From NCBI GenBank assembly GCA_913776825.1, contig CAJYPV010000026.1:496001-560000 (forward strand): DNA of 64,000 nt, given 5' to 3'. The notes beneath the pieces were generated by a model. That model searched no databases. It was not told the origin of the DNA and saw only the letters and a list, made by a program, of their open reading frames with translations. This document shows positions 53,501 to 63,645 of this stretch, in pieces. This DNA comes from Burkholderiaceae bacterium (lineage in GTDB: Bacteria; Pseudomonadota; Gammaproteobacteria; Burkholderiales; Burkholderiaceae_C). Position 1 is the first letter of the stretch. Every line of letters begins with the position of its first letter. The translations under genes and the position numbers were made by a program.

Positions 53501-54056
53501 GTGTCCACACCTGCAATCGGCTGATGGCCGAGATGCCATGCGTGACCAGCGGGATGACCACCAGCGCGCAGATCAGATAACCCCAATGCGGCGGGATATC
53601 CAGCGCGAGCTCCAGCGCATAGGCCATCACGGCGGCTTCGAGCGCGAAGAAGATGAAGGTGAAGCTGGCGTAGATCAGCGAGGTCAAGGTGGAGCCGATG
53701 TACCCGAACCCCGCGCCCCGGGTCAGCAGGTCCATGTCCACGCCGTGGCGCGCCGCATAGACGCTGATCGGCAGGCCCGCCAGAAAAATGATCAGCCCGG
53801 TCGCCAGGATCGCCAGCGCGGCATTCGTCCAGCCATAGTGCAGCAGCAGAGTCGCGCCCACCGCTTCCAGGATCAGGAAGGATGCCGCCCCAAACGCGGT
53901 GTTGGCCACCCGCCAGCTCGACCACCGTCGAAACCGCTGCGGCGTGTAGCGCAACGCATAGTCCTCCAGGGTCTCGCGCGCGACCCAGGCGTTGTAGTCC
54001 CGCCGCAGCTTGATGATGTGCTGCGGAGGATGGGCGGAGGGAGAGGGCGTGTCCAT
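50577..54056 (-). CDS. NCS1-type permease fused to hybrid sensor histidine kinase
   Basis: A 1159-residue membrane sensor. Residues about 45-490 are a 12-helix purine/cytosine permease-like (NCS1) domain with LTRGAGFGYIGS and QLKINVTNAYAGSLAWSNFFS. Residues 509-546 hold eight cysteines (509, 512, 524, 532, 535, 536, 542, 546) in a cytoplasmic loop, likely a zinc or other metal site. Two more membrane helices (about 578-600 and 625-645) lead to a coiled coil, then the HisKA domain with His-707 in SHELRTPLN and the ATPase domain with NLLGNAIKFT, DSGPGL and GLGL. A receiver domain with phosphoacceptor Asp-1002 and a helical tail follow. ATG at 54056 is chosen over the longer frame, which would cross the 54138-54245 hairpin. 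CbrA uses the same plan with a different transporter family. Ligand unknown; urea or a purine breakdown product is plausible from context. Confidence 0.9.
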   Translation of the reverse strand: MDTPSPSAHPPQHIIKLRRDYNAWVARETLEDYALRYTPQRFRRWSSWRVANTAFGAASFLILEAVGATLLLHYGWTNAALAILATGLIIFLAGLPISVYAARHGVDMDLLTRGAGFGYIGSTLTSLIYASFTFIFFALEAAVMAYALELALDIPPHWGYLICALVVIPLVTHGISAISRLQVWTQPLWLVLLILPFAWVWWRHPGAFNGISTQIGSQSGTAAFDMHAFGAALTVGVALITQMGEQADYLRFMPRQTAENRRRWWAAVLMGGPGWVILGVLKMLGGALLAWLAVSHAVPPERAVDPNQMYLAAYEYVFPQYGWAVAATALFVVISQLKINVTNAYAGSLAWSNFFSRLTHSHPGRVVWVVFNTLIAFMLMSMNVFEALGHVLGLYANIAIAWIMAVVADLVINKPLGLSPPGIEFKRAHLYDVNPVGVGAMALASVLSVAAHLGMMGSLAQAWSASIAMLTALVSAPAIAWITRGRYYLARPAESIAAAGADPLVLRRCVICERDYEGPDMAHCPAYRGPICSLCCTLDARCGDLCKPQARLSAQWSALLRRLLPRASWPYFDTGLGHYLLLMMVITPVLAALFGLLYHQQLQQLPLLDQGALEALRQGLHSGLLKAFFALLLVAGTVAWWLVLAHQSREVAQEESNRQTQALMREIDSHRRTDEALQSARLQAERAQAAAEAANQAKSRYISTISHELRTPLNSILGYAQLMAADSSLPPQRRQAVQVIKRGGEHLMQLIDGTLDIARIEAGRLSLEPAPVRFADLLRELADMFEPPAAAKGLSFVFEPQGPLPEWVRADEQRLRQILINLLGNAIKFTSEGGVVLRARHSREMATLEIQDSGPGLDAADLARIFEPFARGAGSGATGSAPGAGLGLTIAKMLTELMGGELSAHSVKGEGSTFRVRLFLPELHGRIPDTPRLRALSAATRTRLGVAGPSPRVLVVDNEADDRQLLIELLSPLGFTVRTAESGHDALDLIAAGWTPDAVLMDLAMPGIDGWETIRRLRRLLPALQAIAVVSANAFERGQDNDAGISARDFIVKPFRHDLLLSWLSDRLSLQWRTAPATEDDAEAHAPATIEQPPSEQLTGLRDALQLGYYRGVLQQLDEIDASDGRWRPFCQAQRALARQFQFEAMLRALARGENHAAS

Positions 54057-54082
54057 GAGCACCGGGAGAAGGTCCGGGGGTT

Positions 54083-54096
54083 GCAGGTTCCATGCC
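54083..54096 (-). promoter_or_regulatory. Weak sigma-54-like promoter for the permease-kinase gene
   Basis: On the minus strand GGCAT-N5-CTGC places GG and GC exactly 10 bases apart, as sigma-54 requires, about 30 bp before the start codon. The -12 element is CTGC rather than TTGC, so this may be chance. Confidence 0.25.
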
Positions 54097-54121
54097 TGCG
54101 GTGAGCGGGGTGCGCTCGTCC

Positions 54122-54245
54122 TGCCGCGACCGAGCGGCAGGCCAGGACGCCGGAGCCTGTTTTCTCCGTGTCCCTTCTTCGCCAGACTACCGTCTGTCGA
54201 ATTCATTCCTTGACCTGCGAAAACAGGCTCCGGCGTCCTGGCCTG
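54122..54245. repeat. 27-bp perfect inverted repeat with 15-bp leader
   Basis: The arms 54138-54164 and 54219-54245 are exact reverse complements over 27 bp, with a 54-bp spacer. The 15-mer TGCCGCGACCGAGCG sits directly before the left arm (54122-54136). The same 15-mer precedes the other large inverted repeat at 59883-59961. The element lies in the control region between the permease-kinase gene and ureA. Confidence 0.9.
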
Positions 54246-54259
54246 ATCCAACGTCCATT

Positions 54260-54301
54260 CAATGCGACCAGGTCTCTGGTCAATGCGACCAGGTCTCTGG
54301 T
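54260..54301. repeat. Two tandem 21-bp palindromic sites upstream of ureA
   Basis: A 21-bp unit is repeated perfectly and without spacing (54260-54280, 54281-54301). Each copy contains the inverted repeat ACCAG-GTCT-CTGGT. Direct repetition of a palindrome on exactly two helical turns is a classic arrangement for cooperative regulator binding. It ends 124 bp before the ureA start and 63 bp before the sigma-54-like promoter. Confidence 0.8.
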
Positions 54302-54363
54302 GGGTGAGGCTAACCCTTGGACGGTGATGCGGGTTTGGGGGAGGTCTTCCTGGTCTTGCGTGG

Positions 54364-54379
54364 CGGCATGGGGCTTGCT
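54364..54379 (+). promoter_or_regulatory. Sigma-54-like promoter of ureA
   Basis: CGGCAT-GGGGC-TTGCT matches the -24/-12 consensus YGGCAY-N5-TTGCW, with GG (54365-54366) and GC (54377-54378) 10 bases apart. Transcription would start near 54390, 35 bp before the ureA ATG. Nitrogen-controlled sigma-54 transcription is known for urease operons in several bacteria. Confidence 0.4.
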
Positions 54380-54424
54380 AGAAGAGCGTGTGAGAGACAC
54401 ATGCGCCCTCGCGGCGTCGCAGCC

Positions 54425-54727
54425 ATGGAATTGACCCCCCGAGAAAAAGACAAGCTGCTCATCTTCACCGCCGGCCTGCTGGCGGAACGCCGCAAAGCCC
54501 GCGGCTTGAAGCTGAACTATCCGGAAGCGGTGGCCTATCTCAGCGCCGCCGTGATGGAAGGCGCCCGCGATGGCAAAACCGTCGCGCAACTGATGAGCGA
54601 AGGCCGCACCCTGCTCACCCGCGACGACGTGATGGACGGCATCGCCGAGATGATTCCGGACATCCAGGTCGAAGCCACTTTCCCCGACGGGACCAAACTG
54701 GTCACCGTCCATCAACCCATCCCCTGA
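54425..54727 (+). CDS. ureA: Urease gamma subunit UreA
   Basis: The 100-residue gamma subunit, matching the family length exactly. It begins [23 protein letters not shown] and contains [24 protein letters not shown] and [18 protein letters not shown], and it ends in VTVHQPI as expected. ATG at 54425 is fixed by the family N-terminus. First gene of ureA-J-B-C-E-F-G, reading rightward from the divergent control region. It forms the (ABC)3 trimer with UreB and UreC that hydrolyses urea to ammonia and carbamate. The next gene, ureJ, lies 162 bp downstream, the largest gap in the cluster. Confidence 0.97.
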   Translation: MELTPREKDKLLIFTAGLLAERRKARGLKLNYPEAVAYLSAAVMEGARDGKTVAQLMSEGRTLLTRDDVMDGIAEMIPDIQVEATFPDGTKLVTVHQPIP

Positions 54728-54889
54728 ACACCGCGCGCCAGCCCGCTCCAAAGCAGACCGGCAGCCCACGCGTTCATCGCAGCCATGGCATCCATCGCGG
54801 CGATCACGTCCGGTCCCTTCGCTGCCGAAGCCAATCGCCGCCCTGACCGCCGCCCTGACTTGTTCCGATCGACCCGAGGAAGAATCGAG

Positions 54890-55600
54890 ATGCCGACTTC
54901 AATCCGTCCCTCTGCAACGAACGCGTCGCTCGACGACGCGGCCGGCACATCCCTGTCGTTGGACGGCAGCGCCGCGCCCACCGCCACGTCCGCGTCGAAG
55001 CGCGCTCGTCCCTGGCTGAAGGCGTCGGTGGCGCTCTTGTTTGCATGGCCTTTGCTCGCCTCCGCCCACACCGGCAGCGGCGTGAGTCATGACCACGGCG
55101 TGGCCGCCGGCTTCACCCATCCCTTCACCGGTCTGGATCACCTGGCGGCGATGCTGGCCGTCGGCTTGTGGAGCGCGCTCACCCACACCGGTCGTCGCGC
55201 GGTCGTGGCGCCGATGGCGTTCGCCGCAGTGCTGTTGATCGGCGCGCTGCTGGGCGCTCAGTTGCCGCCGAGCACGCTGGCGATGATGGGTGTGGAGCCG
55301 ATGGTGGCCGCGTCGGTGCTGGCGCTGGGACTGATCGCGGCGGCGCGTTGGCGTCTGGGTGTGGCGCCCTCCGCCGCGCTGGTCGGCAGCTTCGCGCTCT
55401 TCCATGGTCTGGCCCATGGCGGCGAACTGCAGGGCGGCGCGGCACTGGCCGGCATGGTCGCCGCCACGGCGCTGCTGCATGCCATCGGCCTGATGATGGG
55501 CTGGCAACTGCGGACGCTCGCACCCATGGTGTCGCGCATCGCGGGTGGGCTGATCGCGCTGCTCGGACTCGGTCTGCTGACTCGCCTGGTGATCGCATGA
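54890..55600 (+). CDS. ureJ: HupE/UreJ-family membrane protein
   Basis: A 236-residue inner-membrane protein of the HupE/UreJ family, thought to transport nickel for urease or hydrogenase. After a 40-residue cytoplasmic tail, a first helix ends at [14 protein letters not shown]. The family motif [18 protein letters not shown] with its His-x4-Asp-His follows, then five more helices including [13 protein letters not shown], which carries a second His set. ATG at 54890 has GAGGA 9 bases upstream and is preferred over 54785. The stop overlaps ureB (ATGA, 55597-55600). It is inserted between ureA and ureB as in other Burkholderiales urease clusters. Confidence 0.92.
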   Translation: MPTSIRPSATNASLDDAAGTSLSLDGSAAPTATSASKRARPWLKASVALLFAWPLLASAHTGSGVSHDHGVAAGFTHPFTGLDHLAAMLAVGLWSALTHTGRRAVVAPMAFAAVLLIGALLGAQLPPSTLAMMGVEPMVAASVLALGLIAAARWRLGVAPSAALVGSFALFHGLAHGGELQGGAALAGMVAATALLHAIGLMMGWQLRTLAPMVSRIAGGLIALLGLGLLTRLVIA

Positions 55601-55901
55601 TTCCCGGCGAACTCCTGATCGACGACGGCGAGCTGACGCTCAACCCCGGCCGTCGCACCCTGACGCTGACCGTGGTGAATGGCTCGGACCGCCCGGTCCA
55701 GGTCGGCTCCCACTACCACTTCGCCGAGACCAATGCCGCGCTGCAGTTCGACCGCGCCGCCGCACGCGGCATGCGATTGAACATGGCCTCGGGCACCGCC
55801 GTGCGCTTCGAGCCCGGCCAGCAACGCACGGTGGAACTGGTGGACCTCGGCGGCACCCGCGAGGTCTGGGGATTCCGCGGGCTCACACAAGGACCGCTCT
55901 G

Positions 55902-55902
<1 letters not shown>
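55597..55902 (+). CDS. ureB: Urease beta subunit UreB
   Basis: A 101-residue beta subunit of normal length. [19 protein letters not shown] at the start, the [18 protein letters not shown] block and [17 protein letters not shown] near the end are all conserved in the family. Start ATG overlaps the ureJ stop, and its own stop shares one base with the ureC start (TGATG). Structural subunit of the urease trimer. Confidence 0.97.
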
Positions 55903-57620
<1,718 letters not shown>

Positions 57621-58490
57621 ATGCTTCAAGTTTCGAAACTGCTGGCGCAAGGCGCCGGCCTGGCGCCGGTGCTGCTCAAGCGCGCCGGCACGATCACGCT
57701 GGACTGGGACACCCGCCAGAAAAGCCGCTTCCACGCCACCGACAGCCAGGGCCGCGAGCTCGGCGTGTTCCTGCCACGCGGCACGCTGGTGCGCGGCGGT
57801 GACGTGCTGGTCGCGGAAGACGGCAGCCTGATCCGGGTGATCGCGGCGCCGCAGCCGCTGCTGCGCATCACGCCCTGCAGCCAGCATGGCTCACCCTTCG
57901 ACCTGGTGAGAGCGGCCTATCACCTGGGCAACCGCCATGTGCAGATCGAGCTCCAGCCGGATCACCTGAAGATCGAGCCCGATCATGTCCTGGCCGACAT
58001 GCTGCGGGCCATGCATCTCATCGTCCGCGAGGTCGACGACGGCTTCGAGCCGGAAGGCGGCGCCTATGCGGCGGGTGGCCATGCGCACGGGCATGGGCAC
58101 GGGCATGGGCACGCGCATGACCACGAGCATGAGCATGAGCACGGCCACGCACATGGTCACGATCACGCCCATGAGGCTTCACACGCTTCCGGCCATGACC
58201 ACGCCACGCAGGCGCAGCCGGAGGGCAGTCGCCCCGTGACCTCGACTGCAGCGGCGAAGGGCGCTCGCAAGACGATCGCCATTCAGGCGGCCTCGGCGCC
58301 GCATGTCCACGGACCGGGCTGTGGTCATGACCACGGGCACGACCACGGCCACGGCCACGGCCACGCGCATGCACACGATCCCGCGCATGGACATGGCCAC
58401 GACCACGCGCACGGACATGGGCACGACCACGACCACGACCACGATCATTCGCATGGCGGGCCCGACCCCTCCCACCCCCACCGTCACTGA
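57621..58490 (+). CDS. ureE: Urease accessory nickel metallochaperone UreE with long His-rich tail
   Basis: A 289-residue nickel chaperone that feeds Ni to UreG. Residues 1-150 are the usual UreE fold: LLKRAGTITLDWDTRQKSR, LPRGTLVRGGDVL and the peptide-binding and metal-binding domain with AYHLGNRHVQIEL and the conserved His of DHVLADML. Two His-rich blocks follow (about 153-197 and 233-289), with alternating His-Gly, His-Asp and His-Glu and about 45 His by my count, separated by an Ala/Ser/Thr linker. The total is nearly twice the length of minimal UreE and suggests substantial nickel storage. Its last 38 bp overlap ureF. The repeated coding DNA (GGCCACG-type) may be prone to slippage. Confidence 0.95.
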   Translation: MLQVSKLLAQGAGLAPVLLKRAGTITLDWDTRQKSRFHATDSQGRELGVFLPRGTLVRGGDVLVAEDGSLIRVIAAPQPLLRITPCSQHGSPFDLVRAAYHLGNRHVQIELQPDHLKIEPDHVLADMLRAMHLIVREVDDGFEPEGGAYAAGGHAHGHGHGHGHAHDHEHEHEHGHAHGHDHAHEASHASGHDHATQAQPEGSRPVTSTAAAKGARKTIAIQAASAPHVHGPGCGHDHGHDHGHGHGHAHAHDPAHGHGHDHAHGHGHDHDHDHDHSHGGPDPSHPHRH

Positions 58491-59171
58491 TCCGGTTCCG
58501 CCGTGGCTGCGGCTGGTGTGGCTGGCCTCACCCGCCTTGCCGATCGGCGCGTTCTCCTATTCGGAGGGCCTGGAAGCCGCTGTTGAGCACGGCTGGGTGC
58601 AGGACGACGTCAGCGCAGCCGCGTGGCTGACCCAGCAATTGCATCTGCTCGCGCGCGGTGATCTGGCCGCGATCGCCCACGGCGTCCAAGCCTGGCGCGA
58701 CCAGGACGAGCCGATGCTGCGCGACCTGGCCGACTGGCTGAGCCGCACCCGCGACGGCGCCGAAGCCCGCCTGCAAAGCGAGCAGATGGGCCAGTCGCTG
58801 CTGGCCTGGCTGCGGCCGCAAGGCATGGCGTCGCCAGCGCAACTGGCCCTGTTGGCCGATTGCACCGTCGGCCATCCGCCGCCGTATGCGCTGGTGATGG
58901 CGCTGGCCTTGTCGACCATCGACGTTCCGATCGAGCAGGCGCTTCAAGCGCAGGCCTTTGGTTGGGCCGAGAACCAGGTCCAGGCCGCGCTCAAGGCGGT
59001 GCCGCTCGGGCAGGCGGCCGGGCAACGCGTGCTGACCGCGCTGGCCACCGCGATTCCTCAAGCGGTGGCCCAGGCCCTCGCCACGCCGCCGACCGGGCGG
59101 CAAGTCTTCGCGCCGAGGCTGTCCATCCTCGCGGCGCGCCACGAAACCCAATACTCACGACTGTTCCGATC

Positions 59172-59175
<4 letters not shown>
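58453..59175 (+). CDS. ureF: Urease accessory protein UreF
   Basis: A 240-residue all-helical chaperone that binds UreD-urease and recruits UreG. Family blocks [19 protein letters not shown] (about residues 21-40), [30 protein letters not shown]-like [21 protein letters not shown] and [17 protein letters not shown] at the end are clear. ATG at 58453 is the only start in frame before the conserved region, so the first 13 codons lie inside the His-rich end of ureE. It shares ATGA with ureG. Confidence 0.95.
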
Positions 59176-59828
<653 letters not shown>

Positions 59829-60151
59829 CGGTGTTGACGTTGGCGTAATTCGTCAGGGCGATCGCTTGCCGCGACCGAGCGCCGTCCGAGATGGCCGGCG
59901 CCCACTGTCCGCTCAGGCGTGTTCCACATTCGCTTCCAGTGGGCGCCGGCCCTCTCGGACGTTGGGGCTGATTGGCGAGCACAGTGGTAGCGGTGACGGC
60001 ATTGAATCAATGAGAGGATGGCGGGGAGGGGAGTCTCGCGGCGTGCCAACGCGCTGCCGTCGGTTTGCTCACTTCGGATCGGGCATGCCATCTGCTGCAT
60101 GCGGCAGATGCACCCGGCCTCGCTCGTTGACCGTTCGCCAGTCCAACGCTC
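59829..60151. other. Intergenic region after ureG
   Basis: 323 bp between ureG and the next rightward gene. Apart from the 25-bp inverted repeat it shows no gene; the promoter of the downstream secreted protein should lie in its last 150 bp. Confidence 0.5.
59867..59961. repeat. 25-bp inverted repeat with 15-bp leader, downstream of ureG
   Basis: The arms 59883-59907 and 59937-59961 pair at 24 of 25 positions around a 29-bp spacer. The leader TGCCGCGACCGAGCG at 59867-59881 is identical to the one at 54122-54136. Placed 55 bp after ureG, it could end the urease transcript, but no T-run follows. Confidence 0.9.
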
Positions 60152-61489
60152 ATGACGTCACCGCTTCTCGTCACGACTGATTCACCACCGCAGGACGTCG
60201 TCGCTGCGGCTCAGGCTCGATCCCGCCGCATCCTGTCGCAACGGCGAATGCGCGCAGGGCTGCTGCTGACGGTGTCGCTGATGACCGGCGCGCTGCCCAT
60301 CGCTGTGCAGGCGGCGGTGGCGGAGGTCACCCGTGAAGGCCGGATGCTGGAGAGGCTCGACTTCCCCGACGGCCTGCCCGCCATCGGCGCGGACAAGCTG
60401 CGCCGGGAACGCGTGCGGCAGATCTGGGCGGAGGTCCAGGCCAAGGGCGGCTTTGAAAGCCTCGGCAGCCGCGAGCTGCAGCGCGAGGGCAAACGGATGT
60501 TGTTCTCGATGTCCCCGCCGCGCCACGTCACCGATCCCGATGGCGGCGACTGGATCGAGGTGTGGGTGCGCAAGGTCGAGGAACCGCTGGAGTCCGCCAG
60601 CGCCGAAGCCAAACCAGCGCAGCCCTTCAACACCGCGCTGCGCATGTTGCTGCGCTGCGAGCCGGCGCTTCGGGTCGATGCGGCCTTGGTCCAGACCGAA
60701 ACCCTCGCCGTGGTGCCGTATTACGGCAGCGCCCGATCCTTCGACCGCGCCCAGATGGCCCGTGGCTGGATCGATCCCGCCGTCTACCAACGCGCCTGTG
60801 GTCGCCCGCTGGCGGGGGCATCCGTGCCCGGCAGTGTCAGCACGGATGGCGCCGACCGTGAGGGCCTCGCACGCAGCGCCGGCACGTCCGGCCCGGCGAC
60901 GGGCAGATCCACCGTTGGCGCGATGGCGGCCTCATCCCCCGCGATGGCGACGTCGTCACCCACTGCCGCTGTCGTTCCGAACGTGGCTGCGACGAAGCCG
61001 CGCGCGCCGTCGGCTGCGGACCGCCTCGCCCGGCTGCGACTCGTGGCCACGCATGGCATGGGCGTGCGCTTCTACCGAGCCGCCAGTTGCGTGGGTGGCG
61101 GGGCGGAGGTGCGCATCGCGTCGCAGGTCAGTCGCTCGATGGCTTTGGTTCTCGGCATGCCGGACAACCTGTCGTTGGGCATGCCGGAAAGCGACTTCTC
61201 CCGCGCCGCCGCGGATCGCAACCGCATCGGCAATCACAACTATTTCCAGGAGTTCGAGATCGCCGCCGGTGAGCCGCTCACCGTGGTGATCGACAACGGC
61301 CGTTGTCCCGCGACCGCGATGAGCTTCACGCCCCGCGCCGGCGTGGATTACGAAGCCCGCTTCGAGCCCGCGACCACGGCCCGCGCCTGCGGCGTGGTCA
61401 TCGGCCGCATCCAGGGCGATGCGAGCGTGCGAGAGGTGCGGATGACCCCGGCGTCGGTGTGCGGTGCCGGCGCCATCGACCCTCAGTGA
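60152..61489 (+). CDS. Secreted protein of unknown function
   Basis: A 445-residue protein with an unusually long N-terminus: about 33 polar residues, then a hydrophobic segment (MRAGLLLTVSLMTGALPIAVQAAVA) ending in an Ala-x-Ala-type cleavage site near residue 55. A first domain (about 60-220) includes GKRMLFSMSPPRHVTDPDGGDWIEVWVRK and two Cys. An Ala/Ser/Thr-rich linker (about 225-285) follows, then a second domain with four Cys (RAASCVGGG, NGRCPATAMS, ARACGVV, ASVCGAG), which may form two disulfides. I recognise no family. An inner start at ATG 60248 (MRAGLLL) would give a conventional signal peptide. The end overlaps the convergent MCP gene by 7 bp. Confidence 0.65.
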   Translation: MTSPLLVTTDSPPQDVVAAAQARSRRILSQRRMRAGLLLTVSLMTGALPIAVQAAVAEVTREGRMLERLDFPDGLPAIGADKLRRERVRQIWAEVQAKGGFESLGSRELQREGKRMLFSMSPPRHVTDPDGGDWIEVWVRKVEEPLESASAEAKPAQPFNTALRMLLRCEPALRVDAALVQTETLAVVPYYGSARSFDRAQMARGWIDPAVYQRACGRPLAGASVPGSVSTDGADREGLARSAGTSGPATGRSTVGAMAASSPAMATSSPTAAVVPNVAATKPRAPSAADRLARLRLVATHGMGVRFYRAASCVGGGAEVRIASQVSRSMALVLGMPDNLSLGMPESDFSRAAADRNRIGNHNYFQEFEIAAGEPLTVVIDNGRCPATAMSFTPRAGVDYEARFEPATTARACGVVIGRIQGDASVREVRMTPASVCGAGAIDPQ

Positions 61490-63390
61490 ATCGGTGAGTC
61501 CAGCACAGCGGTGCTGCCGCCCAGCCGAAACGCCCCGGCCAGCGCCGTCATCTGCTCCGCCTGCAGGTTGAGCGACGCGGCGGCTGCGGCGGCTTCCTCC
61601 ACCAATGCGGCGTTCTGCTGCACCATCAGGTCGATCTCGTGGAAGCTGTCGCGCAGGCCCGCCACGCTGTCCGCCTTGGCGGAAATGTCGACGGTGATGC
61701 CGCGCACCTCGGTCACCACTGCGCCGATCTGCTGCTCGATGTCGGCCATCGCGCCATCGGCCCGGTGCACTTGGCCATGGGCATCTTCAATGCGGGCCAC
61801 CGATTCGCCGATCAAGACCTTGACCTCGCGGGCGGCCTGGGCGCTGCGTTGCGCGAGGCTGCGCACCTCGCCCGCGACGACGGCGAAGCCGCGGCCTTGC
61901 TCGCCGGCACGGGCCGCTTCCACCGCTGCATTCAGCGCCAGGATGTTGGTCTGGAACGCAATGCCATCGATCACGCCGACGATCTCCGACATGCGCCGAG
62001 CGCTTTGCTCGATCGCCTGCATGGTCTGCAGGAAGGCATCGATGACGCGTCGCCCCTCACCCGCCGAAGCATTCGCGCGCTGGGCGATGCCTTGCACCCG
62101 CTGTGCGGCGCTGGCGGTGTTCTCGGTCCGCTCGCTCAACTGCAGCACGGTGCCGACCGCGGACTGCACCCGCGCCGCAGCGGCTTCGCTGCGCGCGCTG
62201 AGGTCCTGATTGCCCGACGAGATTTCGTCCGCCGCCAGATGGATCTCGGTCGAGGCCGATTGCAGTCGCGTGACCAGCCGCCGCAACCGTTCCCGCATGG
62301 TTTCGATGGCGATCAGCACCTGACCCAATTCATCGGCCCCGTGCGACGGCACCGCATGGGCGAGGTCGCCATCGGCGATGCGCCCGGTGGACTGCACCGC
62401 CGCCCGCACCGGCAGCCAGATGCCCTTGAGCGTGCGCCACAGGGTGATCGCCACCACCGCCGCGCCCAGCAGCACGGCCAGCGCCGTCCAGGCCAGACGC
62501 ACGCGGATGGCGTGGGCGCGGGCTTCGAGCTGGCGGTCGATGTCGTCGGTCACGCTGGCCGACAGCGAGGTCTGCATCTCGATCGCACGCGACAGCGAGG
62601 CCGACAGCTGCTCCAGCGGATAGTTCACATCCTTGGCCGAGGCGTCCAGCGCGGTCATGACCACCTGCCGCTGTTCGGCGACGCGCTGCAGCGTCTGCTC
62701 ATAACCGGCCGCGCGTTCGGTGTCGGCTGCAGCCGCCTGGGTCAGCGCCTGATTGAGCATTCGGATATAGGCGCGGTAACGACCCGCCGCGCTGTGCACC
62801 GCGCCGATGTCATCCACTGCCACCGCCGCGACGATGGCGCCGAGTTCCGACAGCGTGTCCGTCAACAGCGGCGCGATCTGCAAGCCGGCCACGACATTGA
62901 ACCGACCGGCCGCCTCACGGTCCAGCAGCAGCCCGGTGTGGGCATTCAAGGCATCCATCTCATCGAAGACGGCATCCATCAGATCGCGGTACTGCGGCGC
63001 CAGTGCCTGCCACTGCGCGCCGCCGGTCGCCAGCTTGGCCAGGGCCTGGAATCGTTCCTCCAGCGCCTGCGCCGGTGCGAGGCGGTCCGCCGCAGTCGGC
63101 AGCGCCGCCAGTGCGCTGCGCACCAGGCCGAAGTCGGCAGTCACCGTCCGGGCCAGGGCCTCACGCTGTGGCGCACGGTCCGGCAACACGCCGGCGGCGG
63201 CAGAGGCGGTGCGATGGGCCGCCAGATGCCCCACCAGTTGCTGCCAGGCGCGATTGGCCGGCAGCGCCGACTGTTCCTGGCGAAGGGAAGACAGACCACC
63301 CACCAGCTGCGCCAGCAACTGCACGGTGGGGATGAGCGTCAGCAGCGCACACAGCACTGCGACAACAGCAAGTCGATGCTTGAGCGTCAT
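61483..63390 (-). CDS. Methyl-accepting chemotaxis protein
   Basis: A complete 635-residue chemoreceptor. An N-terminal membrane helix (about residues 7-30) is followed by an approximately 250-residue helical periplasmic sensor region of no recognised class. A second helix lies at about 285-305, HAMP at about 310-365 (GRIADGDLAHAVPSHGADELGQVL), and the cytoplasmic coiled coil with tip [20 protein letters not shown] near residue 480. The tail (AEQMTALAGAFRLGGSTAVLD) has no NWETF pentapeptide. It would bind CheA/CheW and adjust flagellar switching; ligand unknown. Upstream at 63557-63615 are pentanucleotide repeats. Confidence 0.95.
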   Translation of the reverse strand: MTLKHRLAVVAVLCALLTLIPTVQLLAQLVGGLSSLRQEQSALPANRAWQQLVGHLAAHRTASAAAGVLPDRAPQREALARTVTADFGLVRSALAALPTAADRLAPAQALEERFQALAKLATGGAQWQALAPQYRDLMDAVFDEMDALNAHTGLLLDREAAGRFNVVAGLQIAPLLTDTLSELGAIVAAVAVDDIGAVHSAAGRYRAYIRMLNQALTQAAAADTERAAGYEQTLQRVAEQRQVVMTALDASAKDVNYPLEQLSASLSRAIEMQTSLSASVTDDIDRQLEARAHAIRVRLAWTALAVLLGAAVVAITLWRTLKGIWLPVRAAVQSTGRIADGDLAHAVPSHGADELGQVLIAIETMRERLRRLVTRLQSASTEIHLAADEISSGNQDLSARSEAAAARVQSAVGTVLQLSERTENTASAAQRVQGIAQRANASAGEGRRVIDAFLQTMQAIEQSARRMSEIVGVIDGIAFQTNILALNAAVEAARAGEQGRGFAVVAGEVRSLAQRSAQAAREVKVLIGESVARIEDAHGQVHRADGAMADIEQQIGAVVTEVRGITVDISAKADSVAGLRDSFHEIDLMVQQNAALVEEAAAAAASLNLQAEQMTALAGAFRLGGSTAVLDSPIH

Positions 63391-63556
63391 GAGAGAAAGG
63401 CAGAGTCCCGAACGATGACGCCATCTTTCGGCCTGTCCCTGAAACCCGTGTGAAGCTGCGACCGATACAACAGGTTGCCAGCGGCTTCAGGCTTTTCATG
63501 ACGGTGTCACGAGGCGTGGGATCTGGACATGGCGAATCCAATCGAGCCGCCGAGCG

Positions 63557-63615
63557 GAATCGAATCGAATCAGTTCGGCTCGGCTCGGCTCGGCTCGGCT
63601 CGGATCGGATCGGAT
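63557..63615. repeat. Pentanucleotide repeat cluster
   Basis: (GAATC)3 at 63557-63571, then after four bases (CGGCT)5 at 63576-63600 running directly into (CGGAT)3 at 63601-63615. The three units are single- or double-base variants of one another. The cluster lies about 170-225 bp upstream of the MCP start, between it and the LysR stop. Confidence 0.9.
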
Positions 63616-63645
63616 CGCTTTGGCCGACCCGGCCCGGCCCGCCGC

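Noticed and set aside
54057..54251. Longer N-terminus for the permease-kinase protein
   Set aside because: The extra 65 codons cross the 27-bp inverted repeat and look non-coding; the permease fold starts well after ATG 54056.
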